Under the pieces are notes generated by a model. That model did not search any database and had not been told where the DNA came from. It saw only the letters and a program-made list of their open reading frames with translations. 64,000 nucleotides of DNA from Dyadobacter sp. UC 10 (GTDB lineage Bacteria; Bacteroidota; Bacteroidia; Cytophagales; Spirosomataceae): positions 5,328,501 to 5,392,500 of the forward strand of contig NZ_VSRN01000001.1 of NCBI RefSeq assembly GCF_008369915.1, in the 5' to 3' direction. Shown piece by piece: positions 17,041 to 26,195 of the stretch. Within the stretch, counting starts at the first letter, position 1; each line of letters starts with the position of its first letter. The position numbers were made by a program, and so were the translations under genes.

Positions 17041-19458
17041 CTATTCCGAACGCAGGGCTTTCACCGGATCGGCCAGCGCGGCTTTAATCGCCTGGTAACT
17101 AACGGTAGCCAATGCAATGACAAGTGCCGCAAGGCCTGAGCCAGCGAAGAGCCACCACGGAATTGTAGTACGGTAATGGTAATTATCCAGCATTTGGGAC
17201 AAAAGATAGTAGCTCAGCGGTGTGGCGATGAAAATGGCGACGACCGTCAGATATACAAAGTCTTTCGTAATCAATTTCCAGACACCGGCAATGGAGGCAC
17301 CCAAAACTTTGCGGATACCGATCTCGGCCCGCCTTTGCTCAGCTGTGAATGCCGCCAGCCCGAGCAGGCCCAGGCACGATATGCAGATCGCGACTGCGGC
17401 GAACAAAAATGTGAGCCTTCCAATCCGGTTTTCTGTTTTGAATTTCGCACCGTACTGCTCGGCTGCAAATTGAAAGTCGAAAACATTACCAGGTAAATGC
17501 CTGTCGAACAGCGGGCGGATTTTTGCGATTGCATCTGCTGTTATTACATGGTTATTTAGTTTGATAAACAGATAGTTGGGCGCATAAGTCATAAAGTAAA
17601 TCGTCTGTTTGACAGGCTCATACGGCGATTGCATGACCATATCTTTTACCACGCCCACAATATGATATTCCGAATCGTTGAAAGTACCGTCTTTCCACCT
17701 CACTTTTTTGCCCACCGGGTCGTTGAGGCCCATGTATTTCGCTGCCGATTGGTTGATAATAATTGCGGAGGAGTCGGACATGAACTCTTCTGAAAAATCC
17801 CTTCCGGCGGAGATGTGCCAGCCGACTGTTTTGCCATAGGTATGGGACGCCGCGATCACTGCAAATTCGTCCGGGGCATTCGCCGGTTTCCCCGGCCAGT
17901 AAAATCCTCTGGAGTTGGAAAGTACGTCGCTAACCGGGCCGGAGGATTGAGCTGCGGAGGCCACGACACCCGATTGAAGCAAGTCATTTTTCAGTGCTTC
18001 CAAACGCGGGCTGCCGGGCGGGATCTTTACACTGACCAGTCCCTCTCTATCATAGCCGGTACTTCTGTCCTGTCCGAACTGAATTTGCCGGAAAACTCCC
18101 GCTGTGCCGATAATGAGGGAAATGGAAATTGTGAACTGGAAGACAACAAGTGCCCTGCGCGGCCCCGATGTAAGCCGCCAGGTACTGCCGGATCCCGGTT
18201 TTAATATGTTGACAGGTTTGAAGGAAGACAGGTACAATGCCGGATAACCACCGGCAATGAGGCTTACCAGGACACAAAACAGCGCACCCGCCAATAGCAG
18301 CCAGGGATTGGTGACAATGCCGCCGCCAAAAAGAAATTCTATTTTCTTTTCGGTGATCGCATTGAAAAACGGCAATGCAAGCTGAACCAGCAAGACCGCC
18401 AGCAAAAAGGAAAAAGCTACGACAATGAATGATTCGGAAATGAACTGAAGTATAAGCTGCGTCCGCCTGGACCCGATCGCCTTTCGCACGCCCACTTCCC
18501 TCGCACGGTGCTCGGAGCGGGCAGTGCTCAGATTTACAAAATTCACACATGCCAGCAGCAGGATGAAGACTGCGATAGCGGAAAAGAGTTTCAGATAGTA
18601 GATCTGGCCTCCCGCATTCACACCATTTTCCCATTTGGCATACAAATGCCAGTCGCCCATAGGATGCAGAAAAAGAGCAGTTTCAGTACCCGGGTGGTCG
18701 TCGTTTTTCAGGTGGTTTTGCAGCAAACGTGTGATTTTTGCCGATGCGCCTTCAATGCTGCTGTTTTCCCTGGTTTGAACGAGTATCTCAAAAGTTTTTA
18801 CCTCCCAGTTGTCTTTTACTTCGTTAACCCACTGCCTTCTTTTGGCCGAAGCAAAAAGCTTCCAAGGGGCCAGGAAAGACAGGTTATAGTAATCCGAATT
18901 GGAAGGGAAATCCTTGTACACCCCTGCCACAGTCCCTTTCAGTTCATTATCGATGGTGATGGTCTGGCCGATGGGCTGCCGGTCGCCAAAAATGGAAATG
19001 GCAGCAGATTCCGATAATAAAAGACTGGAAGGATCAGTAAGGGCTGTCATGCTTCCGCTGATCATTTGCGGCGACAGGATTTTGGGGCCGTCGGGTTCCA
19101 TAAACCGGCCCTTTTTCCTGAATTTGTTATCGCCCGCCAGCAGGTTGTAGTCTTCGGTATCCCACGATACGGCAACATTTTTAAAATCGTCAGGAAAGTT
19201 CTCTCTCAATCCGGCAGCGAGTGGAAACGGCATATTAGGCGAAGTGACCGTATTCCCGTTTTGTACCGTATGGGACATCACACGTGCTGTACGCACAAAG
19301 TTTCCGGAGCCTTTGTTATAATTCCATTCGTCCCAAACCCACAGAGAGATGAGCATGGCCATCGCCATTCCAAGCGCCAGCCCTGACACATTGATCAGCG
19401 TGTAGCCCTTATTTTTCTGAAATCCCCTGAATGCGATTTTTATATAGTTTTTAACCAT
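17041..19458 (-). CDS. FtsX-type ABC transporter permease (MacB-like, two FtsX domains)
   Basis: An 805-residue inner-membrane protein. It begins with NYIKIAFRGFQKNKGYTLIN and a membrane helix, followed by a periplasmic MacB_PCD domain (about 50-270), then an FtsX domain with membrane segments and the cytoplasmic loop REVGVRKAIGSRRTQLILQF, a second periplasmic domain (about 460-660), and a final FtsX domain with AEIGIRKVLGASIAGVWKL. This duplicated layout is usual in Cytophagales, where such permeases work with a separately encoded ATPase, probably in lipoprotein or peptide handling. No ATPase gene lies next to it. Its start faces a 440-bp non-coding stretch. Confidence 0.92.
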   Translation of the reverse strand: MVKNYIKIAFRGFQKNKGYTLINVSGLALGMAMAMLISLWVWDEWNYNKGSGNFVRTARVMSHTVQNGNTVTSPNMPFPLAAGLRENFPDDFKNVAVSWDTEDYNLLAGDNKFRKKGRFMEPDGPKILSPQMISGSMTALTDPSSLLLSESAAISIFGDRQPIGQTITIDNELKGTVAGVYKDFPSNSDYYNLSFLAPWKLFASAKRRQWVNEVKDNWEVKTFEILVQTRENSSIEGASAKITRLLQNHLKNDDHPGTETALFLHPMGDWHLYAKWENGVNAGGQIYYLKLFSAIAVFILLLACVNFVNLSTARSEHRAREVGVRKAIGSRRTQLILQFISESFIVVAFSFLLAVLLVQLALPFFNAITEKKIEFLFGGGIVTNPWLLLAGALFCVLVSLIAGGYPALYLSSFKPVNILKPGSGSTWRLTSGPRRALVVFQFTISISLIIGTAGVFRQIQFGQDRSTGYDREGLVSVKIPPGSPRLEALKNDLLQSGVVASAAQSSGPVSDVLSNSRGFYWPGKPANAPDEFAVIAASHTYGKTVGWHISAGRDFSEEFMSDSSAIIINQSAAKYMGLNDPVGKKVRWKDGTFNDSEYHIVGVVKDMVMQSPYEPVKQTIYFMTYAPNYLFIKLNNHVITADAIAKIRPLFDRHLPGNVFDFQFAAEQYGAKFKTENRIGRLTFLFAAVAICISCLGLLGLAAFTAEQRRAEIGIRKVLGASIAGVWKLITKDFVYLTVVAIFIATPLSYYLLSQMLDNYHYRTTIPWWLFAGSGLAALVIALATVSYQAIKAALADPVKALRSE

Positions 19459-19900
19459 TGTGAAGACTGACAGTGGCCAGCAGATGATGTTTTGAATTGG
19501 TTTGCTTAAAGTAGTCAGTTTCCATGTAACAGACCAGCGTCAGGTCCTGCTTTTTTTACTTGCAAGCATTGTTCCGGGTTAAGCAACGCGGCTTTCATGG
19601 CCGGTAGCTGACAGTAGGCAGGGTAAGCTCCTGTGAGACGGTAACGGGAGGGTTAAGTCTGATATGGATAAATGACGCCCGGTAATTCCTTTTCTTTCCG
19701 GATTGTATGTAGGTAATAAAGTTTTCTCGCATTTTGTGAGTCTACACTTGTTAATGTTTAAACTTAACTTAAAGCCGTTTCAAATTTTAATGGCTTTTAA
19801 GTGGTTCGTTAAGTTTTTATAAAAATATACGATTATCTGAGTAACCTTTTTTGATTAAACTGGTCTTCACGTCGATTTTAACATCTGACCGTCTGTAAAC
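19459..19900. other. Gene-free stretch between divergent transcription units
   Basis: About 440 bp between the permease gene and the ECF sigma gene, becoming clearly AT-rich toward the right half (around 19730-19860). I see no convincing ORF, RNA gene or hairpin. It must contain the promoters of both units. Confidence 0.5.
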
Positions 19901-20458
19901 TTGAATTCACTGGCTGATAATGTTCTGATGCTCCGGGTCAAAGAGGGCGATTTATATTCGATGGGCGTGTTGTTTAAACACTATCATCGGGAGCTGTTTG
20001 GCTTTTTTTACCATATGTATGGAAATCCGGACGCATGTGAAGATATGGTTCAGACCGCATTTTATAGAATGATAAAATACAAGAATTCATTTACTGGCGA
20101 AGGGCCGTTCAGAGCCTGGATGTATCAACTGGCCCGTAATGTGCTGCGGGATCATGTGCAACAAAATAAACGATCTTATCATGGGCAAAATCTGGATGAC
20201 TTTGCTGAAAAGATTGGAGGCGGTACCCTGGCAGATGAGTCGCTTCAAAAAACGGAACAAGCTATACAGCTCAGAAATGCCCTGGCCCTGTTAAGCGACG
20301 CACATCGGGAAGTGTTGGTAATGAGTGAGTATCAGGAGTTGAAATATAAAGAGATAGCCGAAATACTGGATATAACGGAAGGAGCGGTTAAAACCCGGGT
20401 TCACAGGGCAATCAATGAATTGAAAATCAAATATTTAAAAATCGAACATGAACGCTAG
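19901..20458 (+). CDS. ECF RNA polymerase sigma factor
   Basis: A 185-residue sigma factor. Region 2: FKHYHRELFGFFYHMYGN then ACEDMVQTAFYRMIKYK, with GPFRAWMYQLARNVLRDH as the -10-recognition helix. Region 4: LLSDAHREVLVMSEYQELKYKEIAEILDITEGAVKTRVHRAINELK. The start is a TTG; the first ATG (19928) would remove nine residues and shorten region 2, so I prefer TTG. The last 11 bases overlap the anti-sigma gene, indicating translational coupling. Unlike the other two sigma genes here, it is not followed by FecR or SusC, so it answers a different type of signal. Confidence 0.9.
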   Translation: MNSLADNVLMLRVKEGDLYSMGVLFKHYHRELFGFFYHMYGNPDACEDMVQTAFYRMIKYKNSFTGEGPFRAWMYQLARNVLRDHVQQNKRSYHGQNLDDFAEKIGGGTLADESLQKTEQAIQLRNALALLSDAHREVLVMSEYQELKYKEIAEILDITEGAVKTRVHRAINELKIKYLKIEHER

Positions 20459-21284
20459 ACCTCTCGATTGTAACCAGGCAAAGGACTGGATATTAGATGG
20501 ACTGAAAGGGAATTTGCCGGCCGCCGAGCAGGCTGCTTTGGATGCGCATATTAGTTCGTGTGAACAATGTCAGAAGGATTTGGATCACGCCCGGCAGGTT
20601 AGCCAATGGTTACAAACCGATCCGACACCTGAACCGAGTCTGAGGATGCAAACCAAATTTTATGACATGCTTTATTCGCTTGGAGAAGTCAACTCAGAAG
20701 AGATACCAAAAACGTCCGCTTCCCCGGTGACAAAATTCAAATTTAGAACTAATCCAACTGTATGGTTACAAATCGCTGCAACGGTCCTTTTGGTCGGCTG
20801 CGGCATGATCACAGGATACTGGTTGCGGAGTCAGACTCCCAGGGATCAAGTGGCCCAGGCGCAGATTGATACGATGGCTGTGCAGATTCAACAAATGAGG
20901 CAGATGATGATGCTGACCTTACTGGAAAATCCGTCAGCATCAGAACGACTTCAGGCAGTCAGTCTGTCCAATGAACTTGATCATGCGGATCAACAGGTGA
21001 TTGACGCGTTACTAACAACATTGAGCTACGATACCAATGTAAATGTACGCCTGGTAACTCTGAATGCACTGATAAAGTACACCGATAGTCCTTATGTCAG
21101 GGAAGGACTCATTCAATCATTACCTTACCAGAACTCTCCATTAGTTCAAATGGCATTAGCCGATCTGATGGTCAAACTTCAGGAAAAGCGCTCAATCAAA
21201 GCACTGCGCGGCTTACTTCAGCAGAAAGGGATCCGTAGTCCGGCCAAAGCAAAAATCGAACAATCCATTATACAGCTTTCATAG
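20448..21284 (+). CDS. Anti-sigma factor with zinc finger and HEAT-like repeats
   Basis: A 278-residue inner-membrane protein. The N-terminal zf-HC2-type motif HISSCEQCQ (H-x3-C-x2-C, about residues 34-42) is the zinc-binding anti-sigma signature. A membrane helix (VWLQIAATVLLVGCGMITGYWL, about 105-126) follows. The periplasmic part contains an alpha-helical HEAT-like array: VIDALLTTLSYDTNVNVRLVTLNAL, then VREGLIQSLPYQNSPLVQMALADLM. It overlaps the sigma gene by 11 bp. I infer that the HEAT region senses an envelope partner, possibly the DUF4097-like protein encoded next. Confidence 0.85.
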   Translation: MNARPLDCNQAKDWILDGLKGNLPAAEQAALDAHISSCEQCQKDLDHARQVSQWLQTDPTPEPSLRMQTKFYDMLYSLGEVNSEEIPKTSASPVTKFKFRTNPTVWLQIAATVLLVGCGMITGYWLRSQTPRDQVAQAQIDTMAVQIQQMRQMMMLTLLENPSASERLQAVSLSNELDHADQQVIDALLTTLSYDTNVNVRLVTLNALIKYTDSPYVREGLIQSLPYQNSPLVQMALADLMVKLQEKRSIKALRGLLQQKGIRSPAKAKIEQSIIQLS

Positions 21285-21318
21285 CACAACTTTTTGTGTA
21301 CAATTTAAATCTTTAACT

Positions 21319-22119
21319 ATGAACAGATACCTGAAAATCGGCCTTATCTTACTGATATCCAGCTGCGTTACCAAAGCACAAAATACGACCAGAGATCAGC
21401 TAACGGTCAGTCTGTCCAATCCCGCCAGACCTGGAATGCTGGATGTAAATCTGGTTTACGGACAAATCTATATCCAGGGTTATGCCGGTAAAGATGTACT
21501 TATTGATGCTGCGTCGAGCAATGAATCGCAGCGTGAAAGCAATGAGGGTTTGAAACGTATCTCGAAAGGAAACCCACTGGGGCTTTCGGCAGAAGAGAGG
21601 AATAATAATATTTCTATAAGCACAAACAGTAACGCATTTCCGGTCAATCTAACTATTAAGGTTCCCTGGCGCACTTCGTTAAAATTGAGAACTTACGATA
21701 AGGGTGATATTATCGTGGAAAATGTAATTGGTGATATGGAAGTGGATAACGTAAATGGTGCCATCAGCTTAAAAAATGTCAGCGGCTCGATCGTCGCAAA
21801 TACATATAACGGACAGCTGAAAGCATCGTTTCAGGATACCAGATTCGACAAACCTATGGCTTTTTCTTCTATGGGTGGGCGCATCGAAGTTTCATACCCT
21901 TCTTCACTGAAAGCCAATGTGAAGGTAAAATCAGAGAATGGGGAAGTGTTTAGTGATTTTGATATTACTAAAATTCCCGCCGGGGTTGTCAAGACCAGCA
22001 ATTCGGGAGTAAACAAATCAACACTGGATGATTGGCTGTATGGCAAAATTGACGGCGGTGGTCCGGAGATCATGATTAGCAATTACAATGGGAATATATA
22101 CCTGAAAAAACTTAAATAG
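21319..22119 (+). CDS. DUF4097-like secreted putative adhesin
   Basis: A 266-residue exported protein. The N-terminus could be a lipoprotein signal (LLISSC, cysteine 16) or a conventional one ending TKAQ; I cannot decide. The body is a right-handed beta-helix of short strands typical of DUF4097/DUF4098 proteins: LRTYDKGDIIVENVIGDMEV, DNVNGAISLKNVSGSIVAN and TYNGQLKASF. Thirty-four bp after the anti-sigma gene, it completes the sigma/anti-sigma/DUF4097 arrangement common in Bacteroidota, probably an envelope-stress regulon. Biochemical role unknown. Confidence 0.8.
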   Translation: MNRYLKIGLILLISSCVTKAQNTTRDQLTVSLSNPARPGMLDVNLVYGQIYIQGYAGKDVLIDAASSNESQRESNEGLKRISKGNPLGLSAEERNNNISISTNSNAFPVNLTIKVPWRTSLKLRTYDKGDIIVENVIGDMEVDNVNGAISLKNVSGSIVANTYNGQLKASFQDTRFDKPMAFSSMGGRIEVSYPSSLKANVKVKSENGEVFSDFDITKIPAGVVKTSNSGVNKSTLDDWLYGKIDGGGPEIMISNYNGNIYLKKLK

Positions 22120-22190
22120 TCCAGGTCCGAAAGTTACATATAGCTTAACAGGTCTAACGTTTGTATCTGTTCAACCATCCTGATAAATCT

Positions 22191-23045
22191 ATGTCGAGCA
22201 AATTAGCAATCATCCTCTCAGTTCTCTTCTTTGGAACATTTTGCGGGGTTCAGGGCCAATCAAAAACAAAAGTCCTTTTAGTCGGTTCCTACCATATGGC
22301 CGGGACAGACGATCCCTTGAAAGTAGATTCAGACAACATGCTAAGTCCAAAACGGCAGAAAGAAATTGATGAAGTACTTGATCAACTGCAAGAATTTCGT
22401 CCAACAAAAATTTTTGTCGAAGTAATGCCCTTCTTACAAGCCCATTGGGACAGCGCCTATATTCTTGCCGAAAAGGGCATTTTACCAACAGATGGATGGG
22501 CCGGCAGCGAATCCTTTCAATTGGGCACACGATTGGCACAACGATTGAAATTGCCAAAAGCAGTCATAGGTGTTCATTGGAAACTATCCGATACAACCAG
22601 CAATTCGCCTTTCGATCAAATGTATCGGAATTATCAAAATGCGGTCAGCAAACATTTCAAAACGATAAAGGAAGATGATAATGTCTGGTGGACAGCCAAC
22701 GCAAAATCAGTAATTGCGTCTTTTCAAAAGACATATAAGGAAATCGCTGGATTGCCGGTCAAAGAATCCCTGAGAATCATTAATACCCCTGAATTCTCTA
22801 AAAAGCTCTATTATGCCAACAATATCATGATAATGGATAAAAATGCACTGGATTCAGGCGTAACCGGATCCATATCCAATGTGGTTCGGAACTTACAGAT
22901 CTACACAAATATAATGAGCAATATCTCGGCAAGTGATCAGCGGGTAATGGTAGTTTATGGTATGGGACATATTGAGTCATTGCGCCATATGTTTGAAGGA
23001 AACCCGCAGATGGAAACATTGTCTTACTCAGATATAGTGAAATGA
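22191..23045 (+). CDS. DUF5694-family secreted protein
   Basis: A 284-residue exported protein with signal peptide (LAIILSVLFFGTFCGVQGQ). The core starts KVLLVGSYHMAGTDDPLK and has RPTKIFVEVMP and a C-terminal VYGMGHIESLRHMF. The conserved His and Glu residues recall the TraB/ChaN-like haem/metalloprotease superfamily, to which DUF5694 may belong; no substrate is established to my knowledge. I chose the ATG at 22191, directly before the signal peptide, over a TTG 30 bp upstream. Separated by about 70 bp from the DUF4097-like gene and possibly on the same transcript. Confidence 0.75.
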   Translation: MSSKLAIILSVLFFGTFCGVQGQSKTKVLLVGSYHMAGTDDPLKVDSDNMLSPKRQKEIDEVLDQLQEFRPTKIFVEVMPFLQAHWDSAYILAEKGILPTDGWAGSESFQLGTRLAQRLKLPKAVIGVHWKLSDTTSNSPFDQMYRNYQNAVSKHFKTIKEDDNVWWTANAKSVIASFQKTYKEIAGLPVKESLRIINTPEFSKKLYYANNIMIMDKNALDSGVTGSISNVVRNLQIYTNIMSNISASDQRVMVVYGMGHIESLRHMFEGNPQMETLSYSDIVK

Positions 23046-23184
23046 GCCTTAAAGATTTCATCCCCGAAACTCTCTGAACAATTAGCCTTAGCGCATTTTT
23101 GATTCGTCGTTCTGCCTGATAGCGGACAAGGAGGCGTCCAATTCTGGGCGAAGCTGGCAGGGGAACCACATAGCAATTGAACGC

Positions 23185-23616
23185 CTACTTTTCCCGTACC
23201 AGTGTCATAAAGTTTCCCTTACAGGTTTCAATCATAATTACATCTGCTATCGGAGTTGTGATTATCATTTCGGCGCAAGGCATACAATAAACGAGACCGC
23301 AACTTGGGTCCAATTGGAGAGGAGCTAGCGGCTTTGGCTCAAACGGCTGCCCGTTTAAAGTAAATTTCTGAGAAAGACAGCAAGGCATATATCCGTTTTC
23401 ATTCAAAAATGCCCCATCAAACCGAAACTGGTAAATGGTAACGTTCCCCTCGGAAACAGGATTGGTGATTAGTGAGTCGCCCTCTGTTTGGCTATATGCT
23501 GTTACCCGCCATTTCCCTGCTATGGAAGCGATCTCCGGCAGCGGTTCGGGATCTTCTTTCTTTTTGCATTGTGTAAATACAAATAGCAGCAGCACAAAAG
23601 TGATCAGTTTTTTCAT
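23185..23616 (-). CDS. Hypothetical lipoprotein (lipocalin-like size)
   Basis: A 143-residue lipoprotein (lipobox FVFTQC, cysteine 17; then KKKEDPEP). The segment IASIAGKWRVTAYSQTEGDS resembles the opening of Bacteroidota lipocalin-like lipoproteins ('L.G.W....'). Six cysteines in the second half (YMPCC, DPSCGLVYCMPC, ETCKG) suggest disulfides, unusual for this group. Last gene of the minus-strand accessory island; function unknown. Confidence 0.68.
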   Translation of the reverse strand: MKKLITFVLLLFVFTQCKKKEDPEPLPEIASIAGKWRVTAYSQTEGDSLITNPVSEGNVTIYQFRFDGAFLNENGYMPCCLSQKFTLNGQPFEPKPLAPLQLDPSCGLVYCMPCAEMIITTPIADVIMIETCKGNFMTLVREK

Positions 23617-23863
23617 CGTTATCAGAATTTGAGGGAAAGACCATGATCAGCGTGTTTTCGTTGTAATTGCTGAAACCGTTTTTTGCCAGGCAAAGCTACT
23701 TTGGCAATGCCACGGACGACATTCCCGACCAGCTTACTGCTCCTAAAAAAAGCCCAGTGCCCTCCGGATCGGAATAGGTTGTGGCCGATCGCCGTGTAAA
23801 ACATGTCCTTTGTTGCTGAAATTGGTGCTGAGAAACCGGTTTTAGATTTCCCAAGAAGGTCCC

Positions 23864-24538
23864 TCATTCCTTTACAATTTTCCGTGCAACGCTGCTTCCA
23901 GCATTACCAATCAGTTTAAAAATATATACGCCGGCTGCTAATTCGCTTACGTCAATTGTCGAGGTTTTTTCCGAGGTCTCATATACCATTTTTCCGGAAC
24001 TATTAAATATTTGAACAGTTTGTAAGGCTGACCATTTTAAAGTTAATAAATCACTTACCGGGTTTGGGTAGGCAAGAATTTTTAATTCAAAATAGAGATT
24101 ACGTATTTGGCTATACGCAAAGCTCTCATCCTTGTCAATCATCTTTAAACGATACAGGTTTTCGCCCTCTGCGGGTGCTTTATCTGTGAATGTATAGGTA
24201 TTGGAAATTTCATCATCTTCCTGATTCGTTGTACCCTTTGCCTTGACGCTACCTATATCGGACCAATTTTTCCCGTCGCGGCTGCGCTGAATACTGAAAC
24301 GGTCAAAGTTAACCTCAGCCGAAGTTTGCCAACTTAGCAATGCCAGTGTATTTTCGAGGCTACCGTCCGCGGCATTCGATTTCTCTGCCGTGAAGCTGAC
24401 CAGTGTTACGGGAAGCGCCCCTACTGCCTTTCTTAATACCCGGTTACCGCCTGCATCATAGTCGAATTGTATATTCTGGGCAAAGGCTGTGTGCGCCAAG
24501 AGTGCCAGGGAAATTAGCAGCGTATATCGTGTTTTCAT
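23864..24538 (-). CDS. T9SS type A sorting-domain protein with a YD-repeat-like opening
   Basis: A 224-residue secreted protein: signal peptide (LLAHTAFAQ), then NIQFDYDAGGNRVLRKAVG, a single YD/RHS-like turn (YDAGGNR), then the module LPVTLVSFTAEKSNAADGSL ... YRLKMIDKDESFAYSQIR, and finally a type A sorting domain (LAYPNPVSDLLTLKW ... SGKMVYET ... LAAGVYIFKL ... ARKIVKE). It is mostly export machinery with almost no passenger. A YD-like motif close to a full RHS gene is noteworthy. Follows the gliding-domain gene by 22 bp on the same strand. Confidence 0.8.
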   Translation of the reverse strand: MKTRYTLLISLALLAHTAFAQNIQFDYDAGGNRVLRKAVGALPVTLVSFTAEKSNAADGSLENTLALLSWQTSAEVNFDRFSIQRSRDGKNWSDIGSVKAKGTTNQEDDEISNTYTFTDKAPAEGENLYRLKMIDKDESFAYSQIRNLYFELKILAYPNPVSDLLTLKWSALQTVQIFNSSGKMVYETSEKTSTIDVSELAAGVYIFKLIGNAGSSVARKIVKE

Positions 24539-24560
24539 AGCTGTCCGAATACATTTGAAG

Positions 24561-25118
24561 TTAAAAGCAATCCTTTTCTCCGCTGGCGATCGACTTGTCT
24601 ACTGTGCCATCTATGCCACCCTGCGCAGGGTAAAAACATCCTGTTTTTGTTTTGAAAACTTCCGATCCGTTTCCGCAAATAATGACGCATGCCTGGCCTG
24701 CTACTATATGTTTGTGCGCCTCGATATCGTCTACACGCATTTTATATTTAAACAGACCTTTGTACCGGGACCCGTCAGGCCTTAATCCATCCCAGCCATA
24801 TGCTGCTATGGCCATATTGGAATTGAAATAGGGTTTCTGGTAAAGGATCGTATCGCCCACGGCACTATATATGGTGAATCCCCACACATCTGTAACCACA
24901 TCATTTACAAAAGGCACGAAATAGTCATTCACGCCATCTTTATTGGGAGTGAAAACATTGGGTACATAAATTCGCTTCTTTTCGTAAGAAAACTCAACCG
25001 GCTGGGTACCGCAACAGGATTCGTATTCCTGGCTGATTGGTTGCGGTTTGTCCTGGGAAGCGCAGGTTTGGGCGGTGGAGATGAGGAGCAAGATAGAAAG
25101 ACTTAGTGTGTTTTTCAT
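24561..25118 (-). CDS. Secreted protein with gliding-motility-associated (T9SS type B) domain
   Basis: A 185-residue exported protein (signal ending LLISTAQTCAS). The central segment matches the gliding-motility-associated C-terminal domain used for type B T9SS sorting: YVPNVFTPNKDGVNDYFVPF, VDVWGFTIYSAVGDTI-like strand, and YGWDGLRPDGSRYKGLFKYKM. Normally that domain is the extreme C-terminus of a large adhesin. Here there is no large passenger, and about 50 residues with several cysteines (GQACVIICGNG, KTGCFYP, EKDCF) follow it. Possibly a cut-down adhesin or an independent small surface protein. Confidence 0.72.
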   Translation of the reverse strand: MKNTLSLSILLLISTAQTCASQDKPQPISQEYESCCGTQPVEFSYEKKRIYVPNVFTPNKDGVNDYFVPFVNDVVTDVWGFTIYSAVGDTILYQKPYFNSNMAIAAYGWDGLRPDGSRYKGLFKYKMRVDDIEAHKHIVAGQACVIICGNGSEVFKTKTGCFYPAQGGIDGTVDKSIASGEKDCF

Positions 25119-25353
25119 TTGATTGTTGTTTTGGAATATGATTAATTATGTCGGGTAAGTTGCTCGCTATTCTGCTGTTCCAATCGGAATGGAATTACCT
25201 CTGCGATGGTTAATTTTGAAACGAAACAAATAGGATCTGTTAGGAGACATTGAAGTCGCAATGACAGCTCCGGCAACACCAAAGTACATTCCCCACATTG
25301 CGCCGCTATTCGCATCCGTGAAAGATCCTGGCCGGTCATAATAGAGTCTCTGG

Positions 25354-26181
25354 TTAACACTTTTTGATTTCGAAAAAGCCTGCCGCAGTTGCTTTGTACA
25401 AATTCAGTCCATCCGAGATTGCGTAAAGACCCGTAGTTTCTAATGGTACTCCTTTCTTTTTGGTGCCATAGAAGCGATAGGCTGTAATTTTTCCCTTCTT
25501 CGATTTCTCAATGACTATTTTTGCTGCTATGTCAGGGTTATTCTGCGCAAAGTGAGCATAGTCTTTAAATATTCCTGGATTTGGTATTTGATTTGAAAAA
25601 ATTGGGATCCGACTTATTTCCAGACTATCCAGATAATTTAGCTCATCTTTTGTGAATGCGGGCTTATCGTCATCGAGCTTCCTTCCAGTCGCTGCTTTTG
25701 AAATAGAACAAAATTCCTCACTTACCGATCGAAACAGCTTTTTGGTGACATCAAATCCTTTTACTGTGAAGATACTGTCAACAGCAAGTACTTCAGAATA
25801 TCTCCCGGATTCATTTTCAAGGAATAAACGGAGTGACAATTTAAGTTTCCCATTTTCAGGAATGTCTCGTGTATTTACATTCATGAACAACTCATTCAGA
25901 ATGAAGACCAATGATTTTTGACTAGGTATGGTTCCGTTTTTATCTTTGAAAAACATAGAAAGGCTATCCGCAATACTTCCGTTGAAGACGATTTGCTTGC
26001 TGTTATTTCCTATTCCTTTATGAATATAGCCTAACAGTTTCTCGCCTTCTCTGTTGCCGATTACTTCGATGTTAGAGAAACCAAGGGTCATGTCTTTACA
26101 ATTGTGATCGATTGTGAGGTTGATTTGGGCTTGGGCGAAATGCGCAATGCATAATACAAATATTAAGCTGACTATTCTCAT
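25354..26181 (-). CDS. Hypothetical secreted protein
   Basis: A 275-residue exported protein of unknown function. With the ATG at 26181 the N-terminus is a clean signal peptide (MRIVSLIFVLCIAHFAQAQ); the longer frame starts with a TTG that overlaps the upstream gene's stop. The mature part begins INLTIDHNCKDMTLGFSNIEV and ends YAISDGLNLYKATAAGFFEI. A central KPAFTKDELNYLDSLEISRIP stretch is helical. No motif I recognise. Part of the AT-rich minus-strand run downstream of the RHS gene. Confidence 0.68.
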   Translation of the reverse strand: MRIVSLIFVLCIAHFAQAQINLTIDHNCKDMTLGFSNIEVIGNREGEKLLGYIHKGIGNNSKQIVFNGSIADSLSMFFKDKNGTIPSQKSLVFILNELFMNVNTRDIPENGKLKLSLRLFLENESGRYSEVLAVDSIFTVKGFDVTKKLFRSVSEEFCSISKAATGRKLDDDKPAFTKDELNYLDSLEISRIPIFSNQIPNPGIFKDYAHFAQNNPDIAAKIVIEKSKKGKITAYRFYGTKKKGVPLETTGLYAISDGLNLYKATAAGFFEIKKC

Positions 26182-26195
26182 ATGTAAATTAATTT

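Noticed and set aside
23622..23867. 81-codon minus-strand frame whose ATG overlaps the T9SS gene stop (ATGA)
   Set aside because: Overlap would allow coupled translation, but the peptide has no signal, motif or sensible composition pattern and ends near the next gene by chance.
25142..25360. 72-codon minus-strand frame after the hypothetical secreted gene
   Set aside because: Mixed composition without domain or signal; starts within the end of the upstream gene; more likely spacer.
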